DNA of 64,000 nt. Origin: Actinomadura macra NBRC 14102 (lineage in GTDB: Bacteria > Actinomycetota > Actinomycetes > Streptosporangiales > Streptosporangiaceae). The stretch is taken from contig NZ_BCQT01000006.1 of the NCBI RefSeq assembly GCF_001552215.1, positions 310,001-374,000 on the forward strand, read 5' to 3'. The notes beneath the pieces are model-generated. The model did not search any database. It saw only the letters and a list, made by a program, of their open reading frames with translations, and was not told the DNA's origin. Positions 52,503-61,581 of this stretch are shown here, piece after piece. Positions within the stretch are counted from its first letter, which is position 1; every line of letters begins with the position of its first letter. A program made the translations under genes and the position numbers.

Positions 52503-52508
52503 TACCGT
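52503..52508 (+). promoter_or_regulatory. -10 element (TACCGT) of leaderless tetR
   Basis: TACCGT ends 6 nt before the ATG at 52515 and no ribosome site is present. Confidence 0.45.
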
Positions 52509-52514
52509 GACGAC

Positions 52515-53087
52515 ATGGCAAGGCCGCGGAAGTTCGAGGAGGCGCGGGCCGTGGACGCCGCCATGCGGGCGTTCTGGACGGCCGGGTACGAGGCGACGTC
52601 CACGCAGGACCTCTGCGAGGCCACCGGCCTCGGGCGCAGCAGCATCTACAACACCTTCAAGAGCAAGCACGACCTGTTCGAGCGGGCTCTCGACCGCTAC
52701 ACCGACGAGCGGACGGCGGGGCTGCTCGAACTGCTGGACGGCGATCGGCCCGTCCGCGAGAGGCTGCGGACGCTGCTGGAGCAGACCGCCGACACCGAGA
52801 CCGGCGACCCCGCCGGCTGCCTGGTCGTCAACGCGATCGTGGAGATGGCGCCGCGCGATCCGGAGATCGCCGAGCGGATCTCCAGGGACCAGGCGCGGCG
52901 GCTCGCGGCGCTGCGGGCGACGATCGAGTCCGGGATGCGGGCGGGCGAGATCGACGCGGGCAAGGACGCGCTCGCGCTCGCGCATTTCGTCGTCGCGACC
53001 GTGAGCGGGATGCGGGTCGCGGCCCGAGGAGGCGCGGACCGGGCGACGCTGTCGGCGATCGCGGAGACGGCGATGAGCGCGATCTGA
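52515..53087 (+). CDS. TetR/AcrR-family regulator
   Basis: A 190-residue regulator with the DNA-binding domain 'EEARAVDAAMRAFWTAGYEATSTQDLCEATGLGRSSIYNTFKSKHDLFERAL' and a C-terminal ligand domain of the TetR_C_16-like type ('GDPAGCLVVNAIVEMAPRDPEIAERI'). It is followed 79 bp later by a Cmx-type pump, and dyads lie in front of both genes, so it likely represses itself and the pump. Confidence 0.9.
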   Translation: MARPRKFEEARAVDAAMRAFWTAGYEATSTQDLCEATGLGRSSIYNTFKSKHDLFERALDRYTDERTAGLLELLDGDRPVRERLRTLLEQTADTETGDPAGCLVVNAIVEMAPRDPEIAERISRDQARRLAALRATIESGMRAGEIDAGKDALALAHFVVATVSGMRVAARGGADRATLSAIAETAMSAI

Positions 53088-53127
53088 GGTCCGGCGGGCG
53101 GCACCACGCCACTTTTTTTAAGCCACA

Positions 53128-53149
53128 TTTTGAACTGATCCATCCAAAA
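53128..53149. promoter_or_regulatory. Operator-like dyad before the Cmx-type pump
   Basis: A 22-bp imperfect dyad begins TTTTG and ends CAAAA with TGATCCAT in the centre, in an AT-rich patch 18 bp before the pump start. It probably holds both promoter and TetR site. Confidence 0.45.
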
Positions 53150-53166
53150 CAAGGAGGCGATGGCCG

Positions 53167-54375
53167 ATGCCACGGGCCGTCTACGTGCTGGGGCTCGCGA
53201 TCTTCGCGCAGGGCACCTCGGAGCTGATGCTCGCGGGACTGCTGCCGGAGATGGCCGCCGACCTCGGCGTGTCCGTCCCACGGGCCGGGCTGCTGATCTC
53301 GGCGTTCGCGATCGGGATGCTCGCGGGCGCGCCCGTCCTCGCCGTGCTGACGCTGCGGTGGCCGCGCCGGCGGTCGCTGCTGGTCTTCCTCGCGCTCTTC
53401 GCCCTCACGCATGTCGTCGGCGCGCTGACGCCCGGCTACGGGGTGCTGTTCGCCACCCGGGTCGCGGGCGCGTTCGTGTACGCGGGGTTCTGGGCGGTCG
53501 CCGCCGTCGTGGCGGTCGGCCTGGTCCCGGACGGCGCGCGCGGCAAGGCGATGGGGATCGTCGCGGGCGGCCTCACGCTGGCGACCATCGTCGGGCTCCC
53601 GGCGGGGACGGTCATCGGCCAGCACCTCGGCTGGCGTGCGGCGTTCTGGACGGTGGCGGCGATGTCGGCCCTCGCGATGGCCGGGGTGGCCGCGACGGTC
53701 CCGCCGGGCCGCCCCCAGGGCCGGGTTCCGCGCGTCCGGGACGAGCTGCGAGCCCTGACCCTGCCCCGGGTGTGGCTCACGTACGCGACGACGTCGCTGG
53801 CCACGGGGGCGCTGCTCGTCACCTTCAGCTATCTCGGCGCCATGCTCACCGGCACGACCGGCCTCGCGGAACGGTGGGTCCCGGCCGTGCTCGCGCTGTA
53901 CGGGGTGGGCGCGCTCATCGGCATCGCGATCGGCGGACGGACGGCCGACACGCGCGCCCTCCCCACCCTCTACACCGGGATCGCCGGCCTGGCCGCCGTC
54001 TCGGCGGCGCTGGCCCTGACGGCGGGCTCAACGGTGCCGGTGATCGTCCTGGTGTTCCTGCTGGGCACGTTCGGGTTCGCGACCAACCCGACCCTGAACA
54101 CGCGGGTCTTCACGCTGACGGACGGCGCCCCGACGCTCGCCGCCGCGGGGAACGTCGCGGCGTTCAACGTCGGCATCACGGCCGGCCCCTGGCTCGGCGG
54201 ACTGGCCCTGGACGCCGGGGCCGGTTACCGCGCCACGGCATGGATCGGCGCCGCCCTGGCCGTCACCGCCCTCGCCCCCGTCGCGCTGGGACAGGTGGCG
54301 GGGCGCCGTCCCACGGCCGACGAGGCGGAGGGAGCGGGAGGGCACACCCGACTGCCTGCCGCGGCCGGTCAGTAG
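53167..54375 (+). CDS. Cmx/CmrA-type MFS efflux transporter
   Basis: A 402-residue, 12-TM transporter. 'AVYVLGLAIFAQGTSELMLAGLLPEMAADLGVSVPRAGLLISAFAIGMLAGAPVLAVLTLRWPRRRSLLVFLALFALTHVVGALTP' follows the chloramphenicol exporters of Streptomyces and Corynebacterium almost segment by segment. AGGAGG lies 9 nt before the ATG. Resistance to chloramphenicol itself is inferred from the family, not shown. The last ~30 residues are a polar tail. It converges on the next gene with a 7-bp overlap. Confidence 0.88.
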   Translation: MPRAVYVLGLAIFAQGTSELMLAGLLPEMAADLGVSVPRAGLLISAFAIGMLAGAPVLAVLTLRWPRRRSLLVFLALFALTHVVGALTPGYGVLFATRVAGAFVYAGFWAVAAVVAVGLVPDGARGKAMGIVAGGLTLATIVGLPAGTVIGQHLGWRAAFWTVAAMSALAMAGVAATVPPGRPQGRVPRVRDELRALTLPRVWLTYATTSLATGALLVTFSYLGAMLTGTTGLAERWVPAVLALYGVGALIGIAIGGRTADTRALPTLYTGIAGLAAVSAALALTAGSTVPVIVLVFLLGTFGFATNPTLNTRVFTLTDGAPTLAAAGNVAAFNVGITAGPWLGGLALDAGAGYRATAWIGAALAVTALAPVALGQVAGRRPTADEAEGAGGHTRLPAAAGQ

Positions 54376-55607
54376 CAGGAGCGGGCGGGCAGGCCCCAGA
54401 GCGCCCGCTTGTGGGCGTGCTCGGCCACCGTCCAGATCCGGCGCTGTCCGCGGTAGCAGGACAGGTCCTCGGGACCGTGGGAGATCGTCTGCCTCCGAAC
54501 GCCTCCCCAGTCGTCCCAGCCGCGGTAGGTCGACAGGAGCTGGCCGCGCTGCGTGCCGCGATTGTGCGTGAACCACCAGGAGCCGTGCGTCCGAACCCCA
54601 CCCTGGATCTTGTTCTCGGGCAGGGCCGCGACCCAGTCGGCGCGGACGCGGTCGCTCCAGCCGGTCAGCTCGCTGAGCGGCCAGGTGACGACGCGGCCTC
54701 GCGGCGCCGATGGACGGCAGTACTCGCCGGCGATGAGCACCGGCCGGTAGGTCGTCCGATCGATGGAGAGCCAGGAGGTGCGCAGGGGCCCGGCGCCCCT
54801 GCACTTCGGACCGGCGCTGCCCCGGACGTAGTGCCAGCTTCCCGTCTGCGCCATGACGTAGCGGAAGCCGTGCCCGTAGTACTTCTTGCCGTGCAGGCCG
54901 ATCCAGTCGTTGTTCTTCGTGGACCCCGCCTTGCTGGCGCCGAGGTCGTAGATCTGCCGCATGTCGAACTCGCGCACCCCCCGACGCGTGTCCGCGACGT
55001 ACAGCTTGTTCCCGTACCAGGCGATCCCCCCGGCGTGGATGTCGATGTCGCCGTACGTCGCGCGCCCGCCCCGCGTCTCCGGCTCGACCAGCAGGACGTG
55101 CCGGTACGTGCGCCGGTCGGGGTTGACGAACGTGATCCGGGTGCTGCCCTTGTCGTGCCAGGACACCAGCATCGGCCGGCCGCCGCCGGTCCACCGCTCG
55201 CCCGCCACGGCGTCGGAGATTCCCGTCACGCCCTGCGGGACCCACGTGCGGGTGGCGGAGTCCTCGCGGTCCCAGCAGTAGACGAGGGAGTGGGGCGGGA
55301 CGCCCGCCGCCTTGCCGCAGCCGCCGCCGAGCCTGCGCTGGCCCTGAGCGGTGATCAACGCGTCGACGCCGCTGCGCTGGAGCCTGCCGTCGAGCCCGCG
55401 GAGCGGCGCGCTCAGGTCGGGGCCCCGGCGCAGGTCGAGATCGGAGAGCCGGGGAGCGGCGATCGACCCGGCACCGGAGTACGCGCGAGCGGGCTCCGCG
55501 CGCAGGACGTCCGGGACTCCGGCGACCAGGGCGGCCACGGGGAATCCGGCCGCCAGGACCACCAGGCCCGGCCGGCGGACGCCGGTCGCTCTCAGCTGCG
55601 AGATCAT
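54369..55607 (-). CDS. Secreted hypothetical protein (propeller-like)
   Basis: A 412-residue protein with a Sec signal ('GLVVLAAGFPVAALVAGVPDVLRAEPARA'). The mature protein is rich in Trp, Tyr and Gly with repeated strand motifs such as 'HSLVYCWDREDSATRTWVPQGVTGI', 'GGIAWYGNKLYVADTRRGVREFDMRQIYDL' and 'HGPEDLSCYRGQRRIWTVAEHAHKRALWG'. 'LYVADTRRGVREFD' is typical of beta-propeller blades. Similar proteins of unknown function are common in actinomycetes. The ATG at 55607 was chosen; an adjacent GTG is possible and there is no clear ribosome site. Confidence 0.7.
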   Translation of the reverse strand: MISQLRATGVRRPGLVVLAAGFPVAALVAGVPDVLRAEPARAYSGAGSIAAPRLSDLDLRRGPDLSAPLRGLDGRLQRSGVDALITAQGQRRLGGGCGKAAGVPPHSLVYCWDREDSATRTWVPQGVTGISDAVAGERWTGGGRPMLVSWHDKGSTRITFVNPDRRTYRHVLLVEPETRGGRATYGDIDIHAGGIAWYGNKLYVADTRRGVREFDMRQIYDLGASKAGSTKNNDWIGLHGKKYYGHGFRYVMAQTGSWHYVRGSAGPKCRGAGPLRTSWLSIDRTTYRPVLIAGEYCRPSAPRGRVVTWPLSELTGWSDRVRADWVAALPENKIQGGVRTHGSWWFTHNRGTQRGQLLSTYRGWDDWGGVRRQTISHGPEDLSCYRGQRRIWTVAEHAHKRALWGLPARSCY

Positions 55608-55749
55608 CACGGTTCGCAACGTAGCCCAGGTCATGACCCCTGGACGGCGCCGACATCACCGTGGAAACGCAACGATAGTTTCGCTCGACCATTACGTCGC
55701 GCGTGTCAACCCGCCGCGTCGTCCACGCGTCTGCGACGTCGGCCGACGA

Positions 55750-55786
55750 CGAGTCGTCGTCAAGGCACGTCCTTGACGACGACTCG
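55750..55786 (-). terminator. Perfect 16-bp hairpin terminator
   Basis: CGAGTCGTCGTCAAGG (55750-55765) and CCTTGACGACGACTCG (55771-55786) are perfectly complementary with a 5-nt loop. It lies 16 bp after the stop of the M6 protease gene on the minus strand and would end that transcript. Confidence 0.85.
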
Positions 55787-55801
55787 CCGCGAACCGGCAG
55801 G

Positions 55802-57871
55802 TCAGGGAAGGCGGCAGGTGCTGGAGGCGGACTTGGACGGGTCGCTCTCCGAGGTGCCGGTCAGCCGGAGCTCGGCGTTCCGGCGGGCGTTCGGCGACGC
55901 CTTGACCCAGACGTCGACCGTCGTGGCGCCCTGCGCCGGAGCGGTGGCCAGTTCGTTCGGGAGCCAGGTCGTCCAGCCCTGGGCGGCCACGTCCGCCTTG
56001 AGGCGGAACACGTCGGAGCCGTAGTGGCCGGTCCCGCCCGTGCCCTGGTTGTGCAGCCGCACCGTGCACTTCGTCCAGCCGCCGTCCGACGGGCTCGCCT
56101 GGCCGGCGTCCAGCTTCACACCGCGGGTCTGCGAACCCGCACCGTCCAGGGAGCGAATCGCGACCGTGTACGACAGCACGCCCTTGCTGTCACGCTCAAG
56201 ATTCAGGACGTAGAAGTGCAGCCGGTTCTCCTTGTCGACGTACTCGTACTGGCTGCCGGAGTTCGTGCCCGCGTGGTACAGCGCGTCGGACAGCTGCCGG
56301 TAGTCGCCGATCGTCATCTTCTGCGGCGTCCCGTCCGGACGGACGAAGTCCACCTTGTCGATGTCCTGCGGGTTGGCGTCCTTGACCCAGATGAACGGCG
56401 CGTTGTCCGCGTTCTTGGTCTTGGCGAGCAGGACGCCGGAGTCGGTGGTGAAGGAGTCGAAGCCCATCCGGTCGACCACCTCGACCGTGTAGTTGTCGTA
56501 CTTCTGGCCCGCGGCACCGTCGCACATCGGGTCGCTGTTGGGGTTGCAGCCCGGGCTCTTGTCACCGCCCGTGCCGAACTTCAGGTTGATGCCCGCCAGC
56601 TCGTTGCGGCCCGGCGCGGCGGAGCGCGCCGCGATCTTCGCGACGAGCGTGCCGTCCTTCGGGAGCGTGCCGCGGTCGAGTTGGAGCACCTTGCTCGTGT
56701 CCACGATGCCGAGCTTGAGCTTGTTGCGCAGCATGTGCTGCGCGCCCATCGAGGCGCCGCCCGTCGCCGGGATCGTCCAGCGAGTGTGCGGGCCGCCAGG
56801 GCCGTTGAAGGTGCCGCGGCTCAGCATCTCCCACACCCCGCTGTAGTCCCGGCGCGCCGGGACGCTGTACGGGTTGTTGTAGTTGTCGCCGATGCCCAGG
56901 ATGTGGCTGAACTCGTGGGCGAAGACGCCCATGCCCGAGCTCTCGGCCTGGATGGAGCTGCCGGAGACGGCGTCCGGCCAGAGGGTGGAGCCCGCCTGCC
57001 AGGACGTCCAGGGCACGTACCGGGTCTTCACCCAGTTGGGCAGCCTGGAGTCGCCGGAACCCCAGGGCGCGGTCACGTCCTGCTGGTTGGTGAACTTCAT
57101 CTGGCCGAACTCCTGCCAGGTGGACGATTCGTCCTGCCCGGCACTGAGGTAGAAGACGAAGTCGTACTTCTTGGCCTCCGCCTCACCGACGGCGGCGACC
57201 CAGGCGGCCCGCGCGTCCCGGCGGAGGTCGCGCTGGCAGGTGTCGCCGCTGGGGCAGCCCGAACCGCCCTGCATACCGTCCACGCCGTACTCGTGGTCCT
57301 TGGCGGGCATCTTGTACGCGCCGAATCCGGTGAGGTCCACCCCGTACCGGCCGCCGGAGTCCTCCATCCAATATTCGTGGATTGTGTGACCGTTATTCAG
57401 TTTCCCGGGCTTGTTCAGGAAGTCCTGGTAGAACTTGGCGACCTCGGCGCGCGGCACGTCGCCGGTCACGGTGGGGTTGCCGAAAATCGTGGAGTTCTTT
57501 GGCTGTGTCACCACGAACGGCTGGTTGGAGTAGTCGACCAGGACGAGCGCGCCCTTGAAGTTCTTGACCGACCCCTTGCGGGACGGGTCGGACCAGTTCG
57601 TGTCGGGGATCGGCTTGTAGTCGTCCCACGTCATCGTGTCAGGGAGCTCGTAGTTCTGGGGGTCGATCGGACGCGGCGCGTCCTTCGGGAGCACCCGTGC
57701 CTGCTGGCTGCGCTGCCAGGGCTGCGTCTGCGGCCAGTGCCGCATCTGCCACGGGTTCGCTGTGGGTTTGGGAATCGGAGGTCTCGCCTGCGCGGCGGCC
57801 GGGCTGACCGCGAGTCCCGCGACCAGCGTCATTGCCGCCGCGGGCACCAACAGAGTCTTCTTGGCGCGCAT
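55802..57871 (-). CDS. Secreted M6-family metalloprotease (immune inhibitor A-like)
   Basis: A 689-residue protein with a Sec signal ('LLVPAAAMTLVAGLAVSPAAAQA'). The protease domain has 'FKGALVLVDYSNQPFVVTQP', 'FLNKPGKLNNGHTIHEYWMEDSGGRYGVDLTGFGAY' and the zinc motif 'GVFAHEFSHILGIGDNYNNPYS' (HEFSH with downstream Asp). A beta-rich C-terminal region ends in a domain of NPCBM/Ig type ('CTVRLHNQGTGGTGHYGSDVFRLKADVAAQGWTTWLP'). It is an extracellular protein-degrading enzyme. It stands alone on its transcript, closed by the hairpin at 55750-55786. Confidence 0.92.
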   Translation of the reverse strand: MRAKKTLLVPAAAMTLVAGLAVSPAAAQARPPIPKPTANPWQMRHWPQTQPWQRSQQARVLPKDAPRPIDPQNYELPDTMTWDDYKPIPDTNWSDPSRKGSVKNFKGALVLVDYSNQPFVVTQPKNSTIFGNPTVTGDVPRAEVAKFYQDFLNKPGKLNNGHTIHEYWMEDSGGRYGVDLTGFGAYKMPAKDHEYGVDGMQGGSGCPSGDTCQRDLRRDARAAWVAAVGEAEAKKYDFVFYLSAGQDESSTWQEFGQMKFTNQQDVTAPWGSGDSRLPNWVKTRYVPWTSWQAGSTLWPDAVSGSSIQAESSGMGVFAHEFSHILGIGDNYNNPYSVPARRDYSGVWEMLSRGTFNGPGGPHTRWTIPATGGASMGAQHMLRNKLKLGIVDTSKVLQLDRGTLPKDGTLVAKIAARSAAPGRNELAGINLKFGTGGDKSPGCNPNSDPMCDGAAGQKYDNYTVEVVDRMGFDSFTTDSGVLLAKTKNADNAPFIWVKDANPQDIDKVDFVRPDGTPQKMTIGDYRQLSDALYHAGTNSGSQYEYVDKENRLHFYVLNLERDSKGVLSYTVAIRSLDGAGSQTRGVKLDAGQASPSDGGWTKCTVRLHNQGTGGTGHYGSDVFRLKADVAAQGWTTWLPNELATAPAQGATTVDVWVKASPNARRNAELRLTGTSESDPSKSASSTCRLP

Positions 57872-58010
57872 GTCTCCCCTGTCTCAGTCGTTGCCCGAGA
57901 ACGTAGAGACAAGGCGTTCTGCCGTTCAACGGCCGACTTATACGAGCTTGGGCGGATTGTGCTGGCATGTACCGCCCAGACGGGGAGAATCACCCCATTT
58001 CCGGGCGTCT

Positions 58011-58496
58011 TTAGGCCACGTTCCGACCAGCGACGACGATGCCGTCCTCGTCGCTGTAGAGCCACTCGCCAGGCCGGAACTCCACACCTCCGAACGAAAC
58101 CGGGACGTCCACCTCCCCGGCCCCGTCCTTGGCGCTCTTGCGCGGGTTCGAGCCGAGCGCCTTCACACCGAGGTCCATCGTGCGCAGCGCCGCCACGTCC
58201 CGGACCACGCCGTGGATCACGACACCGGCCCAGCCGTGCGCCACCGCCGAGGCCGCGATCATGTCGCCCAGCAGCGCGGACGCCAGCGACCCCGCACCGT
58301 CCACGACCAGGACGCGACCGTCGCCGGAGGTGGTGAGCAACCGTTTGACGAGCCCGTTGTCGCGGAGGCAGCGCACGGTGGAGACCGGCCCGGCGAACGA
58401 GACGCGCCCCCCGTACTGCCGGAACTGCGTCTCGCAGCTGCGCAGCTCGTCCCCGAAGTCGTCGATGAGGTCAGCGGTGGCGAAGTCCATGGGCAT
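58011..58496 (-). CDS. rraA: RraA-family protein (HMG aldolase / RNase E inhibitor-like)
   Basis: A 161-residue RraA-like protein: '[39 protein letters not shown]', '[60 protein letters not shown]'. The Gly-rich loop 'GD.IA..A..GW.GVVI.G.VRD' with Arg and Asp matches the substrate site of 4-hydroxy-4-methyl-2-oxoglutarate aldolases, the same fold as RraA of E. coli. Both aldolase activity and RNase E inhibition are known in the family; which applies here cannot be read. Confidence 0.88.
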   Translation of the reverse strand: MPMDFATADLIDDFGDELRSCETQFRQYGGRVSFAGPVSTVRCLRDNGLVKRLLTTSGDGRVLVVDGAGSLASALLGDMIAASAVAHGWAGVVIHGVVRDVAALRTMDLGVKALGSNPRKSAKDGAGEVDVPVSFGGVEFRPGEWLYSDEDGIVVAGRNVA

Positions 58497-58610
58497 GCAG
58501 CCTACGATCCGGTAACACGAAGCGGACGGGCACCCCGCGCACCGCCCGGACGTTAGGCTGCTTTACAAGATCCCGACCCAAGGGCTCGCCTGTCTCCCAG
58601 GAGGCCGCCC

Positions 58611-59564
58611 ATGCAGTCCCCCGCCGCCCCGCCCGCGTACGAACCGCTCCGACCGGGCGATCCCGCGCTGATCGGCGGATACCGCGTGCTCGCCCGGCTC
58701 CGCGGGGGCACCCCCCGGACGTACCTGGCCACGACGCAGAGCGGGCGGCGGCTCGCGATCACGCGCCTGCCGTCGCAGCTCGCGGACGACCCTGGCCTGC
58801 GGAGCCGCTTCAAGGCGCGGATCTCCGCCGCGCGGCTGGTCCAGGGGCCCTACCTCGCCGCGGTGTTCGACGGACACGCCGACGAGACCGGCGCCTGGGC
58901 CGCGCTCGACTACGCGCCCGGTCCCACGCTGGAGCGAGCGGTGGCCGAGACCGGCCCGCTGACCGTGCAGGCGGTGCGGACGCTCATCGGCGCGCTCGCC
59001 GAGGCGATCCTGACCGTCCACGATGCCGGTCTCGCTCACGGCGACCTCGCGGCGCACACCGTGCACCTGTGCGAGGACGGACCGCGCGTCTCCGCACTCG
59101 GGTGGAGCGCGGTGGGAACCGAGCCCGTCCCGTCTGGTGACGTGCCGCTTCTCGGGGGCATCGCCCACTTCGCGGCGACCGGCCGGAGCCCTTTCCGCGG
59201 GGGGACGACCGACCTGACCGGGTGCCCTGACGAGCTGCGCGAGTTCGTCGGACGCTGCCTGGCGGGAGATCCGGACGATCAGCCCGGACTCCGCACCCTC
59301 CTCGCCGGGGTTGCGGAGGAGCCGCCCGCGCCGGGGTGGCTGCCGCCCGACATCGCCGCGCTCCTGCCCGCCTACCGGGCCGAACCGCCGAGCCGGGTCG
59401 TTCCACGAGGACCAGGCGAGCGGCGGCGTCCCGTCATCCTCCCCCCGACCGCGCCGCCGCCCTGGTTCGGCCCGGTGCAGGGAACGCCCGGCCGGCAGGG
59501 AGCCGCGGGACCGCGTCCGGTGGCGCCCGCCACCCGGCCGGACACGCGGCGTCCGTCACGCTGA
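58611..59564 (+). CDS. Protein-kinase-like pseudokinase
   Basis: A 317-residue cytoplasmic protein with a kinase fold but altered catalytic residues. The Gly loop is 'LRGGTPRTYLA', the ATP lysine of VAxK is lost ('RLAITRLPS'), HRDLKxxN reads 'HGDLAAHTV', and DFG is replaced by 'ALGWS'. The fold is otherwise recognisable ('YLAAVFDGHADETGAWAALDYAPGPTLERAV', 'VRTLIGALAEAILTVHDAGLAHGDL'). The last ~60 residues are Pro/Arg-rich and disordered. It should bind partners rather than phosphorylate them. It stands alone. Confidence 0.8.
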   Translation: MQSPAAPPAYEPLRPGDPALIGGYRVLARLRGGTPRTYLATTQSGRRLAITRLPSQLADDPGLRSRFKARISAARLVQGPYLAAVFDGHADETGAWAALDYAPGPTLERAVAETGPLTVQAVRTLIGALAEAILTVHDAGLAHGDLAAHTVHLCEDGPRVSALGWSAVGTEPVPSGDVPLLGGIAHFAATGRSPFRGGTTDLTGCPDELREFVGRCLAGDPDDQPGLRTLLAGVAEEPPAPGWLPPDIAALLPAYRAEPPSRVVPRGPGERRRPVILPPTAPPPWFGPVQGTPGRQGAAGPRPVAPATRPDTRRPSR

Positions 59565-59606
59565 CATCCGGCGCGCTGACATCCGGCCCCCGCCGGGCGG
59601 GTGGCG

Positions 59607-60065
59607 TCAACCTGACGGCGCGTCGATGGGGCGGCCGATCAGGCGCGACAGCACGATCGCCGTCTTCGTCGCGGTGATGTTGTCCTCGCGCCGCAGCCGT
59701 TCGAGGGCCTGTTCGAGATGCTGGATGTCGCGGGCCCGCACGTGCACGAGGGCGCTGGCGTCACCGCTGATCGTGTACGCGGCGACGACCTCGGGGTGAC
59801 CGCGGACGCTGGAGTAGATCTGCTCCGGGGACGTCGCGCCGGTGCAGAAGATCTCGATGAACGCCTCGGTCGTCCAGCCGAGCGCGGCGGGGTCCACCAC
59901 CGCGGCGAAGCCGTTGATCACACCGTCCGAGCGGAGTCGGTCGACGCGCCGCTTGACCGCCGGGGCCGACAGCCCGACCCTGTCACCGATCTGCGCGTAC
60001 GAGGCGCGGCCGTCCTCCAGGAGCCGCGCAACGATTCGACGGTCCAAGTCGTCAAGACGCAACAA
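59607..60065 (-). CDS. Lrp/AsnC-family regulator
   Basis: A 152-residue regulator from a TTG with GGGGGG 6 nt upstream. The DNA-binding part is 'LDDLDRRIVARLLEDGRASYAQIGDRVGLSAPAVKRRVDRLRSDGVINGFAAVVD' and the RAM ligand domain follows ('AFIEIFCTGATSPEQIYSSVRGHPEVVAAYTISGDASALVHVRA'). It is divergent from ornithine aminotransferase, a common arginine/ornithine-responsive arrangement, so it most likely controls rocD. Confidence 0.92.
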   Translation of the reverse strand: MLRLDDLDRRIVARLLEDGRASYAQIGDRVGLSAPAVKRRVDRLRSDGVINGFAAVVDPAALGWTTEAFIEIFCTGATSPEQIYSSVRGHPEVVAAYTISGDASALVHVRARDIQHLEQALERLRREDNITATKTAIVLSRLIGRPIDAPSG

Positions 60066-60237
60066 ATAACACCCCCCAAGTCGGCTTTCGTCATTGGTCG
60101 CCGGTTGATGCCGAACATACGCTGGGAAGCGGACCGGCGGCCACCCCGTTCCGGTTTCCTCCCCCTCGGCACCGGGCCGACGTCCGGTGTCCCAGCGATG
60201 CCCGGCCGGCGGCCGGGCCGAGCCGCGAAGGAGCGTC

Positions 60238-61431
60238 GTGACGCTGACCGACCAGCTGCGGGTGTTGTCCGAGGAGCACAGCGCGCACAACTACCACCCC
60301 CTTCCGATCGTGGTCGCCGATGCCGAGGGCGCGTGGCTGACCGATGTCGAGGGGCGCCGCTACCTGGACATGCTGGCCGCCTACTCCGCCGTCAACTTCG
60401 GGCACCGCAACCCCCGCCTCACCGAGGCCGCCCGGCGTCAACTCGACCGGGTGACGCTGGTCAGCCGGGCGTTCGACCACGACCAGTTCGGGCCGTTCGT
60501 CACCGAGCTCGCCGAGCTGTGCGGCAAGGACATGGTGCTGCCGATGAACAGCGGCGCCGAGGCCGTGGAGTCGGCGCTGAAGACCGCCCGCAAATGGGGA
60601 TACGAGGTCCGCGGCGTCCCGGCCGACCAGGCGAACATCATCACCTTCGAGGGCAACTTCCACGGCCGGACGACCACGATCATCAGCTTCTCCACCGACC
60701 CGGACGCCAAGGACTCCTACGGCCCGTACACGCCGGGTTTCCGGACCGTCCCCTACGGTGACGTGGACGCGCTCAAAGCCGCCATGGACGGCTCCACCGT
60801 CGGCGTGCTGATCGAGCCGATCCAGGGCGAGGCAGGGGTGAACGTCCCGCCGAGCGGGTTCCTGCGGGCGGTGCGGGAACTGTGCACGGCCAACGGCTCC
60901 CTCATGATCGCGGACGAGATCCAGTCGGGGCTCGGCCGCACCGGCACCACGTTCGCGGTCGAGCACGAGGATGTCGTCCCCGACGTCTACATTCTCGGCA
61001 AGGCGCTCGGCGGCGGCATCATGCCGGTCTCCGCGGTCGTCGCCGACCGCGACATCCTCGGGGTGTTCAAGCCGGGCCAGCACGGCTCGACGTTCGGCGG
61101 CAACCCGCTGGCCTGCGCGATCGGTCGCGAGGTCGTCGCGATGCTGCGCACCGGCGAGTTCCAGGAACGTTCCCGGACGCTGGGCGCGCACATGCACGAG
61201 CGGCTCGGCGCGCTGCCCGGCGGAACGGTCCGCGAGGTGCGCGGGCGCGGGCTGTGGGCGGGCGTGGAGCTGACCGGCAAGGCACGCCCGGTCAGCGAGC
61301 GGCTGATGGAGCTCGGCGTGCTCGCCAAGGAGACGCACGAGACCACGATCCGGCTGGCACCGCCCCTGGTCATCAGCCGCGAAGACCTCGACTGGGCGCT
61401 GGACCGGTTGGAGATCGCCCTCGCCGGCTGA
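60238..61431 (+). CDS. rocD: Ornithine--oxo-acid aminotransferase
   Basis: A 397-residue class III aminotransferase that converts ornithine to glutamate semialdehyde in arginine breakdown. It opens 'EEHSAHNYHPLPIVVADAEGAWLTDVEGRRYLDMLAAYSAVNFGH', typical of RocD. PLP contacts are 'NSGAEAVESALKTARKWGY', 'GNFHGRTTTIISFS', 'IADEIQSGLGRTG' and the Schiff-base Lys of 'ILGKALGGGIMPVSAV'. AGGAG lies 4-5 nt before the GTG. It is divergent from the Lrp regulator and ends in a strong terminator. Confidence 0.94.
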   Translation: MTLTDQLRVLSEEHSAHNYHPLPIVVADAEGAWLTDVEGRRYLDMLAAYSAVNFGHRNPRLTEAARRQLDRVTLVSRAFDHDQFGPFVTELAELCGKDMVLPMNSGAEAVESALKTARKWGYEVRGVPADQANIITFEGNFHGRTTTIISFSTDPDAKDSYGPYTPGFRTVPYGDVDALKAAMDGSTVGVLIEPIQGEAGVNVPPSGFLRAVRELCTANGSLMIADEIQSGLGRTGTTFAVEHEDVVPDVYILGKALGGGIMPVSAVVADRDILGVFKPGQHGSTFGGNPLACAIGREVVAMLRTGEFQERSRTLGAHMHERLGALPGGTVREVRGRGLWAGVELTGKARPVSERLMELGVLAKETHETTIRLAPPLVISREDLDWALDRLEIALAG

Positions 61432-61465
61432 CGCGTCCGCCCCGCCAGCAGGGACCCCTTCGGCA

Positions 61466-61501
61466 GGGACGCCGCCGGCCAATGACGCCCGGCGGCGTCC
61501 C
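61466..61501 (+). terminator. Perfect 13-bp hairpin terminator after rocD
   Basis: GGGACGCCGCCGG (61466-61478) and CCGGCGGCGTCCC (61489-61501) pair perfectly around a 10-nt loop, 34 bp after the rocD stop. Confidence 0.8.
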
Positions 61502-61581
61502 CATATATCGCCATCAAACGGTGCGACACACTCGTTCCGGACTCAGCGGGTTCGCGCGGTCCAGCTCCGAGAATGTGTCGT

